DNA of 64,000 bases from Antedon mediterranea (Eukaryota; Echinodermata; Crinoidea; Comatulida; Antedonidae), in NCBI RefSeq assembly GCF_964355755.1, contig NC_092673.1:1183001-1247000 (forward strand), read 5' to 3'. Positions 40,401-51,800 of this stretch are shown here, in pieces. The notes beneath the pieces are model-generated. The model was not told the DNA's origin and did not search any database. It saw nothing but the letters and a program-made list of their open reading frames with translations. The position numbers and the translations under genes are program-made. Within the stretch, counting starts at the first letter, position 1. Every line of letters starts with the position of its first letter.

Positions 40401-40467
40401 CAAGACCTTCATCCAATCCATTCACGCCATTTTCAACTCCATTCTGCAGAACAACTGTCCCTTCCAT
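25479..40467 (-). CDS. PDCD4: Programmed cell death protein 4 (eIF4A inhibitor)
   Basis: Ten coding exons, read on the minus strand: 40467-40185, 35381-35275, 34487-34374, 30087-29863, 28957-28860, 27952-27838, 26940-26833, 26408-26289, 25830-25691, 25530-25479. All are GT-AG and in phase, giving 453 residues (vertebrate form about 470). The N-terminus is basic with AKRRLKHS (53-60) and SGRGRGLPKKGG (about 85-96), which bind RNA in the family. The first MA3 domain spans about 144-270 (TPIMQEYFEHGDTDEV) and the second about 308-430 (LLKEYLSSGDIDEA, LEVPHFHHEVVYE). The C-terminus RKRFVSEGDGGR keeps the Akt-type serine (Ser444). PDCD4 binds eIF4A through its MA3 domains and blocks cap-dependent translation. 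The beta-TrCP degron is only half kept (DSG at 64-66, no downstream Ser). Introns carry many MITEs, and intron 1 holds two large TIR elements. Confidence 0.97.
26528..26593 (-). mobile_element. MITE core fragment in PDCD4 intron 7, flanked by usable splice sites
   Basis: The 66 bp are about 85-90% identical by eye to the core of the GCAACGCAAG MITE at 53855-53911 (shared run atcacaagcgatggattatt). On the PDCD4 strand it is preceded by ttattag and followed by gtaaaa. It is open through 22 codons, in phase 0 on both sides. I treat it as a repeat fragment and possible cassette exon rather than a constitutive exon, because joining exons 7 and 8 without it matches the conserved MA3 sequence. Confidence 0.6.
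26684..26800. mobile_element. Main MITE family, copy lacking left terminus
   Basis: Runs from tttgacaaaaaaagtgtgat to gatagtgtagacaaagg in PDCD4 intron 7. Confidence 0.8.
27404..27612 (+). mobile_element. Second copy of the LINE/SINE-type 3' tail
   Basis: Nearly identical to 19272-19482, with the same gggtcctgcgaaaacagaag block and the terminal aataaatgtgaattgaattg. It lies in PDCD4 intron 6, antisense to the gene. Confidence 0.65.
28275..28413. repeat. 70-bp tandem duplication
   Basis: Two copies of a unit that begins ggcctggtacgta and runs to acaacatt, with only three or four differences. It lies in PDCD4 intron 5. Confidence 0.9.
30127..30555. mobile_element. Main MITE with internal triplication
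   Basis: It begins as a normal copy (ttaagctctgtctacac). The block from tatcatgaataatattactc to gggcacatcacacaagctt then recurs as a unit of about 145 bp, the last copy shortened. The right terminus is missing. It lies in PDCD4 intron 3. Confidence 0.8.
30996..31342. repeat. 85-bp tandem repeat, 4 copies
   Basis: Copies start at 30996, 31081, 31166 and 31251. The unit begins gtgtatttatcgtgcgag and includes acgcactgtacccctcttg. The last copy has an internal deletion and a degenerate tail. Confidence 0.95.
31893..32037. repeat. Imperfect tandem duplication (about 60-70 bp)
   Basis: Two blocks share ggtaatgacctc...gttgtgacatggagttgcat and ttgattatgtcac, with a short insertion in the first. Confidence 0.75.
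32055..32168 (-). repeat. Foldback with perfect 25-bp arms and hammerhead-like core
   Basis: Positions 32055-32079 and 32144-32168 are perfect reverse complements (arm begins ttattttggaaatattc). Between them, on the minus strand, ctgaaga is followed by a 7-bp stem (gctgtcc / ggacagc) and gaaac, the order of conserved elements in a hammerhead ribozyme. One extra A sits between ctgaaga and the stem. It lies in PDCD4 intron 3. Confidence 0.7.
32786..32931. mobile_element. Main MITE family, full copy
   Basis: aaagcttggtctacattatc to gtgtagacagagctta with intact inner palindromes. It lies in PDCD4 intron 3. Confidence 0.85.
35064..35232. mobile_element. Main MITE family, full copy with small insertion
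   Basis: aaactctgtctacactatca to gtgtaaacagggcttaa. It is longer because cccaaatagggtagacata duplicates part of the middle. It ends about 40 bp from PDCD4 exon 2. Confidence 0.85.
35425..35528. mobile_element. Degenerate GCAACGCAAG-type MITE
   Basis: Contains aagcctggcgcacatgtgga at one side and gattggtcgactcacttgcg near the other, recognisable as the ends and core of the family. It lies in PDCD4 intron 1. Confidence 0.5.
35868..36952. mobile_element. Non-autonomous PIF/Harbinger-like element, 1,085 bp
   Basis: Long terminal inverted repeats begin ggccctgttcagacccatgg and extend through gcgttagaccgttttagcg. TAA flanks both ends (35865-35867 and 36953-36955), matching the 3-bp TWA target duplication of Harbinger elements. 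No transposase frame is present. It lies in PDCD4 intron 1. Confidence 0.85.
37242..38874. mobile_element. TIR element with an internal inverted duplication, 1,633 bp
   Basis: Ends are gggcctgtttctgctgcat and its inverse (atgcagcagaaacagaccc), each followed inward by aaccggttaaa motifs. TTC flanks both ends. Inside, 37797-37990 and about 38190-38400 are inverted copies of each other at roughly 85-90% identity. The short frames inside (for example 37609-37869, plus, 86 codons with a basic KVKEEFG segment) might be remnants of a MADF/Myb-like Harbinger protein, but I cannot confirm that. Confidence 0.8.
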
Positions 40468-42896
40468 GTCTCCTAGTTCGGCTCAACAGACCTTCAAAGC
40501 TCCCAAAATGTGAATATATAACACTCAAATAATTGGACTTTCAATAGAAACAAGTCCAATATTGGACATTAAAATTAAAAGACTCGTTTTTATGTTATAA
40601 TTTCTCCTGTCTCTCGACAACGTGCAGCTACGCAGAGACTCAATGTTGTTTTGGTTTTAACCGCAGATCATGTGACCAGTTTCGTGTTTTCTCATTGGTC
40701 GATTTGGTGGAGTGTCTCAGCTCAATCGATTGAAAATTCCCAGGATGTAAACAAGGTCTCGTGTTTTTGTTTGCACCTGGTGAACCCTGAACTTGATCGA
40801 TAATGACGTCACATTCATTTCAATTCGATTCTTCGTCATGATTCCGCAGAGGTCGTCGGCCGTGTATGTGTACGACGTTCACGTAAAAAATTATTTTAAT
40901 TTATTCAGATTGATTGATTTACATTATTATAGTTAAGAACAAAATATTGTGCTCCTGAATTAAAAATAAAGGTTTTTCTTGTAGGATTGTACAGTATATA
41001 TGCCATTTTAAATGTCACATAATAAATTAAATTAATTTTTATTGTTACATGTTTATGTCTCTGATCATTTTGTATTTTTTTTAGGGTCCCTAATGATCAG
41101 CTTCGGCTGGATGGACCACCCTCGTAAATATTGTTTAAAAAATAAGATAATAAAACAAAATATTCACTTTTACCAACAATTGAATTCATTGAATCGAACA
41201 ACATTATTCACCCGAAAAACAATGAAATCAATTGACCAATGGGATTTTGGTTGTTTATTTTGTCTTTTTTAGGTCTACCGTTATTTTTTTAAAGTTATAA
41301 AATGGTTTGTTCGAATAGTTGATAATTTTTCATGATTTTGAAGGACAAAACATCTGGTTTTAGATTTATGATTTATATATTTTCAACCTGCTGCTATAGC
41401 CCGCTATGTCACAAGAGATGACTCATTCAGAAGCTGAAAGCAAGCAGCAGTTAACTTATAGTACTAGAAACTGAAGTTTTTGCTAAAATGGAAACTCGAC
41501 TATGATTTATAGGTCCCAGCTGCTGGACCCAAAAACGTCTGGGAAAAGAGTCTATTAGGAAATGTCATGCTAAAATTACAAAATCCTAAAGCATTTCTGG
41601 TATTTATGAGTCCTATTTGACTAAAATACTTACTGTAATTCGCTGTCATCAAAAGAGTCCATTACAGTTTTTGTTGTAATAGGATACTTCTCACTTGAAG
41701 TATCTAGGAATCCAAGTATCTAGGCGTGATGAAGTGACCCCCAGACTTGACCTTAGCAATAAAATAAACTAAAGTGACAGAAATTGAGTCTGCGTTTCAT
41801 ATCAAAGTTATTCACTTCTGTAACAAAAAAATATTTATTCACGTATAAAAAGAGAAAAGAAACGTTTAATTACCAAAAACCATTGTTTGACAGACAATTT
41901 AAGTATTTTTTGCTTTAAATTACATTTTTTCAGGTAAAATAACTAATATGTGACAATAAAATGACACATTAAAAAAAAAAATTTTCAGAGGGACAATTAT
42001 ATCTTTAAAACTTTCACGTCAATAAGCGAGCAGCGTTTTTTGTAAGAAATATTTCTTGTTAAATATCTACTATGACTGCACTCTGAGCATACCTCAACGT
42101 TCCCATTTAGCAGTCCGCCCTCTGTCGGCAGTGAAGACTGGGGAAATATTAGTATACCAAATCGGTGTGCGGAGCATGTTGCCACTTTATTTATTTTATA
42201 TATATGGATATAGTTTTTTGTAGGAGTATGTAGGCCTAACCTTAGGCCTAGATTATATATATTTATATACTATAGTAAGTAGTTTTTACTGTGGAATAAA
42301 AGGATCTGAAAAACTGCATTAGCTCCACTTATGCATTTGTTTTAGCATAGGCCTAGGCTCTAGGCTAGGCCCTGTCGTTTATTTCCCGATCGATGCTGCA
42401 CTGGATGGAAGGAGGTAAAACCCATGAATTCCCGTGTAGAAATGCGCAACGTGCAACCCTAGCTAGTAAGTTAGGCTAGGCCTAGTTTAATGGAATATGT
42501 GCAATCTGAGTTAATGGTAGGCCTAGCTAGGCCTATATTTAAAAATTATAAATGCATTTATGATTTAATAAATTTTTCTAAAGAATTTAGAATTTGAATC
42601 AGAATACTCTAAAACTAAAAGAAATTTCAATTGTTTATTTATCGCATAACCAAAGCACAATAACATTTTTTAATATCCTAAATTTTTAAATAATGCAAGT
42701 AATATTATTTATTAATAACTTATAGAATAAAGTGTTATAAATATAAAGAATAAAAGGTTTTGATTATGTTTTGATATTAAGAGAGACAAAAATAGCATGA
42801 ATGTATAAATAAATGCTAATGAATAGACCCAGTAGAAGTTAACAGTAACAACAATTTTTTTATGCCATTTCTCTAAAGGTATTATTAATATTAATC
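40468..42896. other. Divergent promoter region of PDCD4 and DHX34
   Basis: About 2.4 kb between the two start codons. The PDCD4 side (40600-40900) is richer in CpG (cgacaacgtgcagctacgc, gaggtcgtcggccgtg). The DHX34 side is AT-rich with TAGGCCTA octamers (42220-42540). An acceptor-like sequence, ctctaaag, lies shortly before the DHX34 ATG, so a 5' UTR intron is possible. No other gene is supported. Confidence 0.5.
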
Positions 42897-45800
42897 ATGA
42901 AAAAGGGGGAAAGATCCAGAAAACATGTTTCTGAAAGAAGTACGTCAGAGAAGAAATATGATAAGGAGGATTACCGAGAAAAGAGAAGAGACGATCAGTA
43001 CAAGGAACATAAAAGAGACGGAGACAACAAAAAGAAGAAAGATGATCATTATAAGAAATATGATGACAGACGGATGGATGAATATCATATAAAAGAATAT
43101 GAAACCAAAAGAAACCACAGAAAATATGACAGGCAATTAAAAGATACAAAAGCAAGGTCCTCATTAAATAGAGACAAAAGAAAAAAGAAAAATTACAAAC
43201 AAAAGAAAGATGGAGCCTGGAATAATTATGGTTACTCTATGGACGATATAAATGAATTTCTTCCAACAGAAGAGGACAAGACAGAACGTTTGATTGTTCC
43301 ACCATCATCTGCGGAGCAGGAGAAGAACCGGCAGAACGATAATTATCAAACAGAACGTCTAGATGAGGAAAAAAAGACCAAGAAGGAAGACAAGGATATG
43401 TTTCCATGGGAACAATATAGACATTTATTGGATAGAATATTTTTTACAAATGAACATCGTATAAGAAGGTAATGTGATATTGTATCCAACTTTTATACAA
43501 AATATATGTAAAGTTGTTCAATCTATGGAGACTACACATTTGTTCCACATTCCTCCCATCTCTGATTCTAGGGCCTCCTGCTTCCTCCACTTTTCCCTTC
43601 TCCTCGTCTATAAGATTGATATTGCAGCCTACTGGGATGAATTGCGCACAGATGTGAATGACACATACCACAACTTTCTTCTCCCCCAAGGGTCCCTTCT
43701 TGTCGAGGATTCCCCTTGTCGAGTGCTGCCACCAAACGGTGCCTGTTCATCTGTCCACAATGGCAGGGCTGCATGGACCAGTACGCCAGGGTATCCCCCT
43801 ACCATTCCGAAAGTAAAGGTAAACATTTTATTTTTTAGAGGAAGTTCAGAACACGATGATTTTTGGAACTTCTTTTTACGTTACCAAACATTTCAAAGTA
43901 AAAGAAAGCAGTCATCTAAATCAAGTAAGGATTTTAAACTTGTTTAAATTAAATTAAAGTATAGACAAATAAAAAATACAATTTTAAGAATACAAAATTT
44001 TTAGGATAAAGTAAGACAAAATTGTATATAATTGTATATTATTAATCATTTAGAATATTAATTGACATTTTAATGCATTTGATATTGGGATTGGTTACAT
44101 TTCTTATTGGAATAACAAACTCTCAACTGACACAAAAATTATATAAATTTATGAAACTTTCAACTTTTAAAAATTCAATCCAAAATTAATTTATTGATTA
44201 ACATACAGTAGTTTACCTTGAATTCTTTCATAGTTTAATGTACAGTAATCACTGTAGATAGTTACCTTATTGTAAATATATGCTGTACTATATTTAAATT
44301 ACTGTTTTAGTTTTCTTAAATTATTATTAATGTTCTCTACTGCTTCAGATCTGAAAGTGTCATTCAGTATAAAGACGGAATACAGTAAATTGGTTAAACG
44401 ATTTAATTTGAACACCATGTCATTTAAACTATAACATTCTTGTTTGATCATGTGTCTAAAATATCAACATTTTGATTTCAGAAGATAGTGATGCTACTGG
44501 CAAAATTAAGGAGCAAAATGTGGATGACGAGTTAAAATATTACAGCTTAATTTGTAGAGGTTAGAAAATAAATATTTTATCATCTTATCTTTAAGATCAT
44601 CAATAATAATGCTGAATGTAAACAAATTGTATTATTACAGGTTTAGCAATCATAACTGATGATCTTAACTCCCTGATTAAAGCTGGCTTTATCAGATAGA
44701 CGGTGTTTACTGAAGCCATTGCTGTTTAAACCATTGCTATAAAAACTGTCTTAGCTAAGACAATAAACAGTAACAAATTGAGAGCCTACTGTACACATAC
44801 CCATAATACCAATGTCTATTATCAGCAAGGACTTTTAAGTCTTAAAAGACTTCTTGGAGTTGGCTTTCATTTTAGACCGCTTACTGTGGTATAGAAATAC
44901 TGAGTGTTTCATCCATATCAACAAACGTACAAACAGAAAAAGAAAATTTTTACAAATAAATTTCCTCCATGAATAAAATAACTTTTCCAACAGTCCTAAT
45001 CCAATATTTTATTAATGCTTTTCAGATAGAGAAACTGATTTGACACCGCAACACTTTAAAGAATTCAAGTTAGTTATTAAAATGTATTTAGATTTCTGTG
45101 AAAAACAAAAGGTTTGTAATTTATATATTCTATATTTATTCACCAATAGCAAATTGAAGCAAACAATAAATTATAAAATAAAATAGTTTATCCATTCTGT
45201 AATTGGCGCTGTTGGATGCGTATGAAATAAATAAAAATAAATAAAATAAAAAACAACATTTCTTTGTTTTTAGGTTGAAAAGATTGCTAAACTAAAGGAA
45301 GATAAGAAAAATTTACCAATATATCAATTTAAGGACAAAATCGTTGAAGCATTACAAGAACATCAGGTGATCATTGTTGCTGGGGACACAGGGTGTGGAA
45401 AATCTACACAGGTAAATTAGCTTTTGTTAATTAAAATAACTTTTGAAATAGTTGGCATCTTGCTTAGGTGGATAACTTAGATTGAGCATCAGAATCAAAA
45501 AATAAACACCCCTATTCTGATAATGTTATGATCTACCCACAACCAAGTGGGAGGACCCCAATACAAATCCATTTCTTTACACGATATAATATTTTAAAAT
45601 GTTCTTGTGTATTATAGGTACCACAGTATCTAATGGAGGCTGGATACAGTTACATTGCATGCACTCAGCCTCGGAGAATAGCTTGCATCTCATTAGCTAA
45701 GAGAGTTGGTTATGAGACACTCAATGAGTACGGTGATGAAGTCGGCTACCAGATACGATTTGAGTCAAGTAGAAGTAGTGCCACAAAGATTGTCTTTTTA

Positions 45801-48800
45801 ACAGAAGGTATGACGAATATTTAGCATTCATTGATTTTTTCAGTATTCATTACTTGATCTTTAGTTTCAGGTTGTTCGCTCACACAGCAAAGCAATATTT
45901 AAGTATGATGATAAACTTTAAGCAAAAAAAAGTTTCCCTGGAAAGACCAAAAAAGCTCAAGAAGCTACACTATCAAACTTTATGTGACAAAAAAATATGA
46001 TGTGCCCATATATGGACATGCATGATGATGTCATATCACTACCATATTTAAGCATATCACTACCATATTTGTGATATAGTTTATAATTTGAGTGGGTACA
46101 TATGCGAACTGCCTTCTTTGAAGTTTGAACAGTTTAAAATGATTATTTTTACAGGATTATTATTAAGGCAGGTAGCCACAGAACCTACACTAGACCAATA
46201 CGGTGTTATTGTGATTGATGAAGTACATGAACGGCATATTCACACAGACTTTCTGCTGGGTGTTCTCAAAGCCATTGTACAGCAAAGAGATGACCTCAAG
46301 GTTGTTCTTATGTCAGCCACTATCAACATCAACCTCTTCTCAAATTATTTTGATAATGCACCGGTTCTACAGGTTAGGCCTATATGTATTTGTAACTAAC
46401 TACTTGTTTGTTCTCCTCGCTCCTTAGGAGTATAGAAATTAGTTTTATTTCTATACTTAGGTCACTAGGGTCATCAGGGGCAGATCAGACAAGTATCTGT
46501 GGTATGAAACTCCATGCATTAATTATTAAAACCTATTCGGCCTCATTTTGAGTACTTTTAATAATTACTGTATAATATTATATACATTTACTTAATACCT
46601 ATTCACACCGAGTGTCCCATAAGGCTACAAGATGCTCTCTCCAGTCAATTCTGTTTCTAGCTTTAACTTTAGGAATGATCTCCAGCCTAATCTATCTCTT
46701 TCCTTCTCCACTGTGCGCTTCCAGGTTGACCCAAACAACACTTCCTTCTGGTATCCATGTTAATGCAGTCATACAATGGCATTCAGGAGTATTTCTCAGA
46801 ACATGACCTATCCAGTTCCATCTTCTCATTATATACAGTAATTACTGTTTAAATTTGCTTGGTCTAAACTGTTGTTTTGTTATTTTTGATTGGCAGGTTC
46901 CCGGTAGACTTTACCCAATTACATTAGAGTATGTTCCTATACGTGAAGAGGTTTGTATTCCAGCATATATCGTAAATTTTATTTAGATTTTGGAATTGTA
47001 ATTTGGTTTACTCTATTGTTTTTATTATAGATACTGTACATTAAATCAATGTATAAAAGCCCCATTAAAAATTATTTTAAAAATTCTATTTATAGGAGAT
47101 GACAAGTCGGGTGGAACGACTTGACCCACGACCTTACCTCAGAATAATGCAGCGAATCGAACACAAGTATCCAACAACAGAGCGTGGTGATCTGTTGGTA
47201 TTTTTAAGTGGTATGTCAGAGATAGCTAGTGTTGTAGAGGCAGCAAAGATGTATGCTAGTAAAACAAAGAGATGGATAGTGCTACCGTTGCACAGTACGC
47301 TCTCAATAGCTGAGCAAGATAAGGTTAGTATGTACTAAAGAATGCCTTAGGTGGGACTTGAACCCATGACCTCCAGATCACTAGTCTGTCACTCACACCT
47401 CGACACCACCAAGGGTGGTATTTAAGCCTGACTAAATCATAAATAACTACTGCAAGTGGCATCAGGAGCTATTAGTAATTGGTCAGATGTTTGTCCTACC
47501 TAATTAAGCTAAGTACATATTGAGAATGCTTGAAAAATTGTTATCTATTGAATAAAGAATAAGTTCAGCCAATGATTTGACAGTAAGATATATAAACATC
47601 TATAAATAAAATAAATCATAAAATATGTTAATTGTGTATTAAATTAAGGTGGCCCTAAATTCATGATAATACTTGAATTATTCTTGTAGGTATTTGATGT
47701 TGCACCTGAGGGCGTCAGGAAATGCATAGTGTCAACAAATATTGCAGAAACGTCGGTAACAATAGATGGTGTTCGCTTTATTGTAGATTCTGGCAAGGTA
47801 TGTATACCAACTAAATATATACGCCACTCATCTTTGATTAATTTAGAGTGTAAATATCATGAGGTGGTTTCCCGAATGATTGTACGATCAAAACGGTACT
47901 GGGTATGATCAACTAGCGTTTGTGTTCCCACCTAAATATCCATTCAAAGAAGTACTGATGAAGAAGTCAATCTGTGGCGACAATAGAATGGACCTGAGAC
48001 CTGACTGGTTCTTGAAGGCTAATCATTGTAAAGTATTATATGTACATTTTTCTTGTTTTTGTGATTGTTTTCAAGGTAAAAGAGATGAGTTATGACTCTA
48101 AGGCCAAGATGCGTAAACTGAAAGAATTTTGGATCAGCAGAGCAAGCGCTGAGCAGCGAAAAGGACGGGCAGGTAAGAAATGAGAAAGAATACAGAAAAA
48201 GTATTAAGCTCGTCTACACTATCAAACTAGTTTGACAAAAGTATGATGTGCCAAAATATGGTAGTGATATTGCCAAATATGGTAGTGATATAAATAGAAG
48301 CTGTTTTAGGGATATGAAAGAACTTGTCTTATACCAACCCCTAAACAAAAAGACTACTCACCTTTTTGTCTGTTGTCAAATTAAATCAATAACAATATTA
48401 GTTGTTGTTGTTACTTCCAGGTAGAACTGGTCCTGGGATTTGTTTCAGGCTGTATGATGAACCTGATTATGAGGAATTTCAAGATTACACCACCCCAGAG
48501 ATTCACCGTGTTCCCCTTGACTCTATTCTACTACAGATGATAGCAATGGGTCTACCAAATGCTAGACAGTAAGAAGTTTTATATCTCAATTTGTAAACTT
48601 TCTGCTTTGTAAATAATAACTTAATTATTAATATTAGACAACCGTAATGCTAGACTCTTAAATATGGACTCGATCACTTTTGATGGTTACGCCATATTTA
48701 ATTCATAGTTTTTATGTAAACAAAGTTTGAGTTTGTTACTTTTTTATTTATTTATAACAAAATATTTATTTATTTTGTAATTGAGAGTACCCACTCCTGT

Positions 48801-51800
48801 GTTGGCCCATGGTTTAATCTTGAGTTACAAATTTTCAACAAATAAATAAATATAACCAAATTAAAAGTTCCACTGTATTTAAACAAATAATAGTGATTTT
48901 GTATTTAATGATTTTGTTGATATTTTGAAAGGTTTCCATTCATTGAGCCACCTCCTGCATCAAGCGTTGAGAATTCATTGGCATTCCTCAAAGAGCAAGA
49001 CACGCTGACAGACAATGAACAATTGACAGCCATTGGTTCAATGTTAGCTAAGCTACCAGTAGATGTTGTCATTGGAAAGATGCTTATAATGGGCACTGTC
49101 TTTAAGGTATGTGATGATAACACTCGCACCTTTTAAAAGCAAACAGTTCATTATTCAACTTATAAATGTATAATATATACTTCAAACAATAAGTAGAAAA
49201 GATTTAATTTGAAAGCAACTTTTTTAATAATCAGCCTTGTATTTTTGTTTATAGATGATTGATCCTATACTGTGTATTGCAGCATCGTTAAGCATACAAT
49301 CTCCATTTACAAGTAAAGCCCATTCAAACCAAGACGCTATGGTAAGTTGAAATCTGGTTTTCCACTAGACAAATTTATTTGTGTGAATCGAAAGTGCTCA
49401 CTAATGTTTTTTTGTGATGTTGAGAAATGTGCAACCAATCATAACTTGGAACACAAAGGACTTCCGTAAGCGATCACGTTGAGAAAGATCATCCCAACTT
49501 TCACTTGTGATTGGTCAACTCACTTGCATTGCCTCAGCGTCGTTAGGTTGCGTCAAAGCTTAAAATTTAATGTTACACCATTTATTTCATTTGCAGGCTG
49601 CAAGACGACCTCTAGAGTCTGATCATGGCGATCCTTTTACTCTCCTGAATGCTTATGATGAATGGGTTCAGGTAAATGTTATGATATTCAAATAATATAA
49701 CCAAAGCTCTGTTTACACAAATCAATCAAATCAAAAAAAGTTTGATGTGCCCAAATATGGTAGTGATATGACATCATCATGTCCATATATGGGCACATCA
49801 CATTTTTTTGTCACATAAAGTTTGATAGTGTAAACAGAGCTTAAAACAAGGATTTAATTAATTATGTTTTGCAGATAATATTTTTACTTTGCCAATTCAA
49901 TATGCGACTTCTATTCCTTACTAGATTAAAGGAGAACGTGGAAACAACTCACGTAAATGGTGCCGTAGACGAGGTCTTGAGGAACAGAGGTTCTATGAGA
50001 TGTCCAAACTTGTCAAGCAATTCAACAATTTATTAACAGTAAGCTATTAAAATTAAAAGTGCTTATTTTGCAGTTTATGATCTTTTTTTGTTGTTACTTA
50101 TAAAGTTATTCCTTCGTAGGATTATGGGTTGGTAAAGAAAAGAGCTCCAAATGCCAGTGAGTTGACCAGTTACGGTCGACAACAAAAACATAGAGATCGT
50201 AAAAAACTAAGAACACTGAAAAGACAGCATCAGGGAACAAGAAGAAGACGGAAGTTCTTGCGTTTGGAGGATGAGGTAAAATCAATTTTCTTCATACATT
50301 TTTATTTAGGTTAAGAGTAATTAATAAGAACTTTCTATATCTTATTTCTATCCATGTATTATTTCTATCTCATTAACGCTGACAAAGAAATAGTGTTTTC
50401 CAAAAGCTCTGCAATTTCTTTCTGGATGTGTTGGGGGGGGGGGGGGGGTAGGTTTGTAAATATCAGGCCACTGTTTAGTTTTTCTTATTATTATTACATT
50501 TTTATTATTATTGTTGTAAATTTTAATGTTAGCATTGTAATGTGGTTTTAGTACATTTTAATTGTAGATCGCACATTCATTTAGAAGTGTGCCACTGTTA
50601 CAAACAGTGTATGTTCAAATAAATAATTTTTATTTATCTTGTAGGATGTAGAAGCTAGTGATGCGGAAGATAATGATAATCCAGAGAGTAACATTGCTGA
50701 TTTAGAATTTAAACTATCAAATGATTTGAATCAGTTACAGGTTTGTTTACTGGCATTTATCAAATTGATTTTGTTGTACGTAGGTTAGACCATAGAGACC
50801 AACAACAGGGGTTGCATGGACTAGTACACCGGGATAACCCTATACTCCTCTGGAAGATGTACTGGGTTCTTTAAAGTGTACATGAGCCAGATGTGTACAC
50901 TCGACCTCCAGTTGTAAGTCCTTATCCGAGAAGACTTGTTCTACCACCAGAACAATGGTCGAGGAGTGACTTGAACCTGTGCCGTTTGGATAGATATGGT
51001 TTGCGGCGCCCCCTGTCACTCAACTCAAAGTTTTTCAACTAAAATATGCATTTATTTTTACACTATTTTAGGAATCAGCGAACGTAACAAGGAGTTTTAC
51101 ACTAGGTGATATAAACCTGTTGAAGGTTATCTTGTGCAGTGGTCTGTATCCACAACTAGCTATAGCTGATGAATGCAACTCATATAGGAAAGACATGGAT
51201 CAGGTCTTCCATACAAAAGTAAGTGTTTTCCGGTTTATTTCAAATGCTTTGATCTTTTGTCAAAATCAAAGATGCCTGTTATAGAGTAATCATTGCATTT
51301 AGTCTTGTATAGGTATAAAATTTCATCTGGTTTCAAAATAATATTGTATAAAAAGTTAAAATTTCTAACTAAAATAACTAACTAATTATAAAGTAATCAC
51401 TTCCCACGTTTCGGTTATTTTCAGTAGCCTTGGTCACGCAAATGACTTCTTTCGTTCGTCAGGGCTCAGTGATTCGCACCATCACTTGGCTGATGTTCGG
51501 CTTTCTGTCAATTTAACATGTTCTTAAAAAAGTTTCATCCTCATAGAGAAGAAGAAACCTTGTTTTAAATTTGATAACTGAATGATGATTACAAATGATG
51601 GCCATATGCTATTGTGTTTATTTTTCAGTTTTACAAACATTTATCTGTATGGTTTGTTCTACTCTCTGTACACATGTCCAGCATTTTATGTTGCCAAGCC
51701 ATGGCCGATCTTTGCCCATGTCCAGCATTTTATGTTGCCAAGCCATGGCTGTTCTTTGCCCAATTCCATATCATTTCTTTTCTCTCTAGTCTGTTGTGTC

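Noticed and set aside
42945-43164. Hydrophobic minus-strand frames opposite DHX34 exon 1
   Set aside because: They are the antisense reading of a Lys/Asp/Arg-rich coding exon, which always looks Phe/Ile/Ser-rich in reverse.
43474-43830. 157-codon plus-strand frame after DHX34 exon 1
   Set aside because: It lies in intron 1, overlaps SINE-like sequence and three minus-strand frames, and exon 1 to exon 2 joins perfectly without it.
47342-47414. tRNA gene on the minus strand
   Set aside because: The B box is good, but the A box, D arm and anticodon arm do not form a credible cloverleaf. Listed as a SINE-like fragment.
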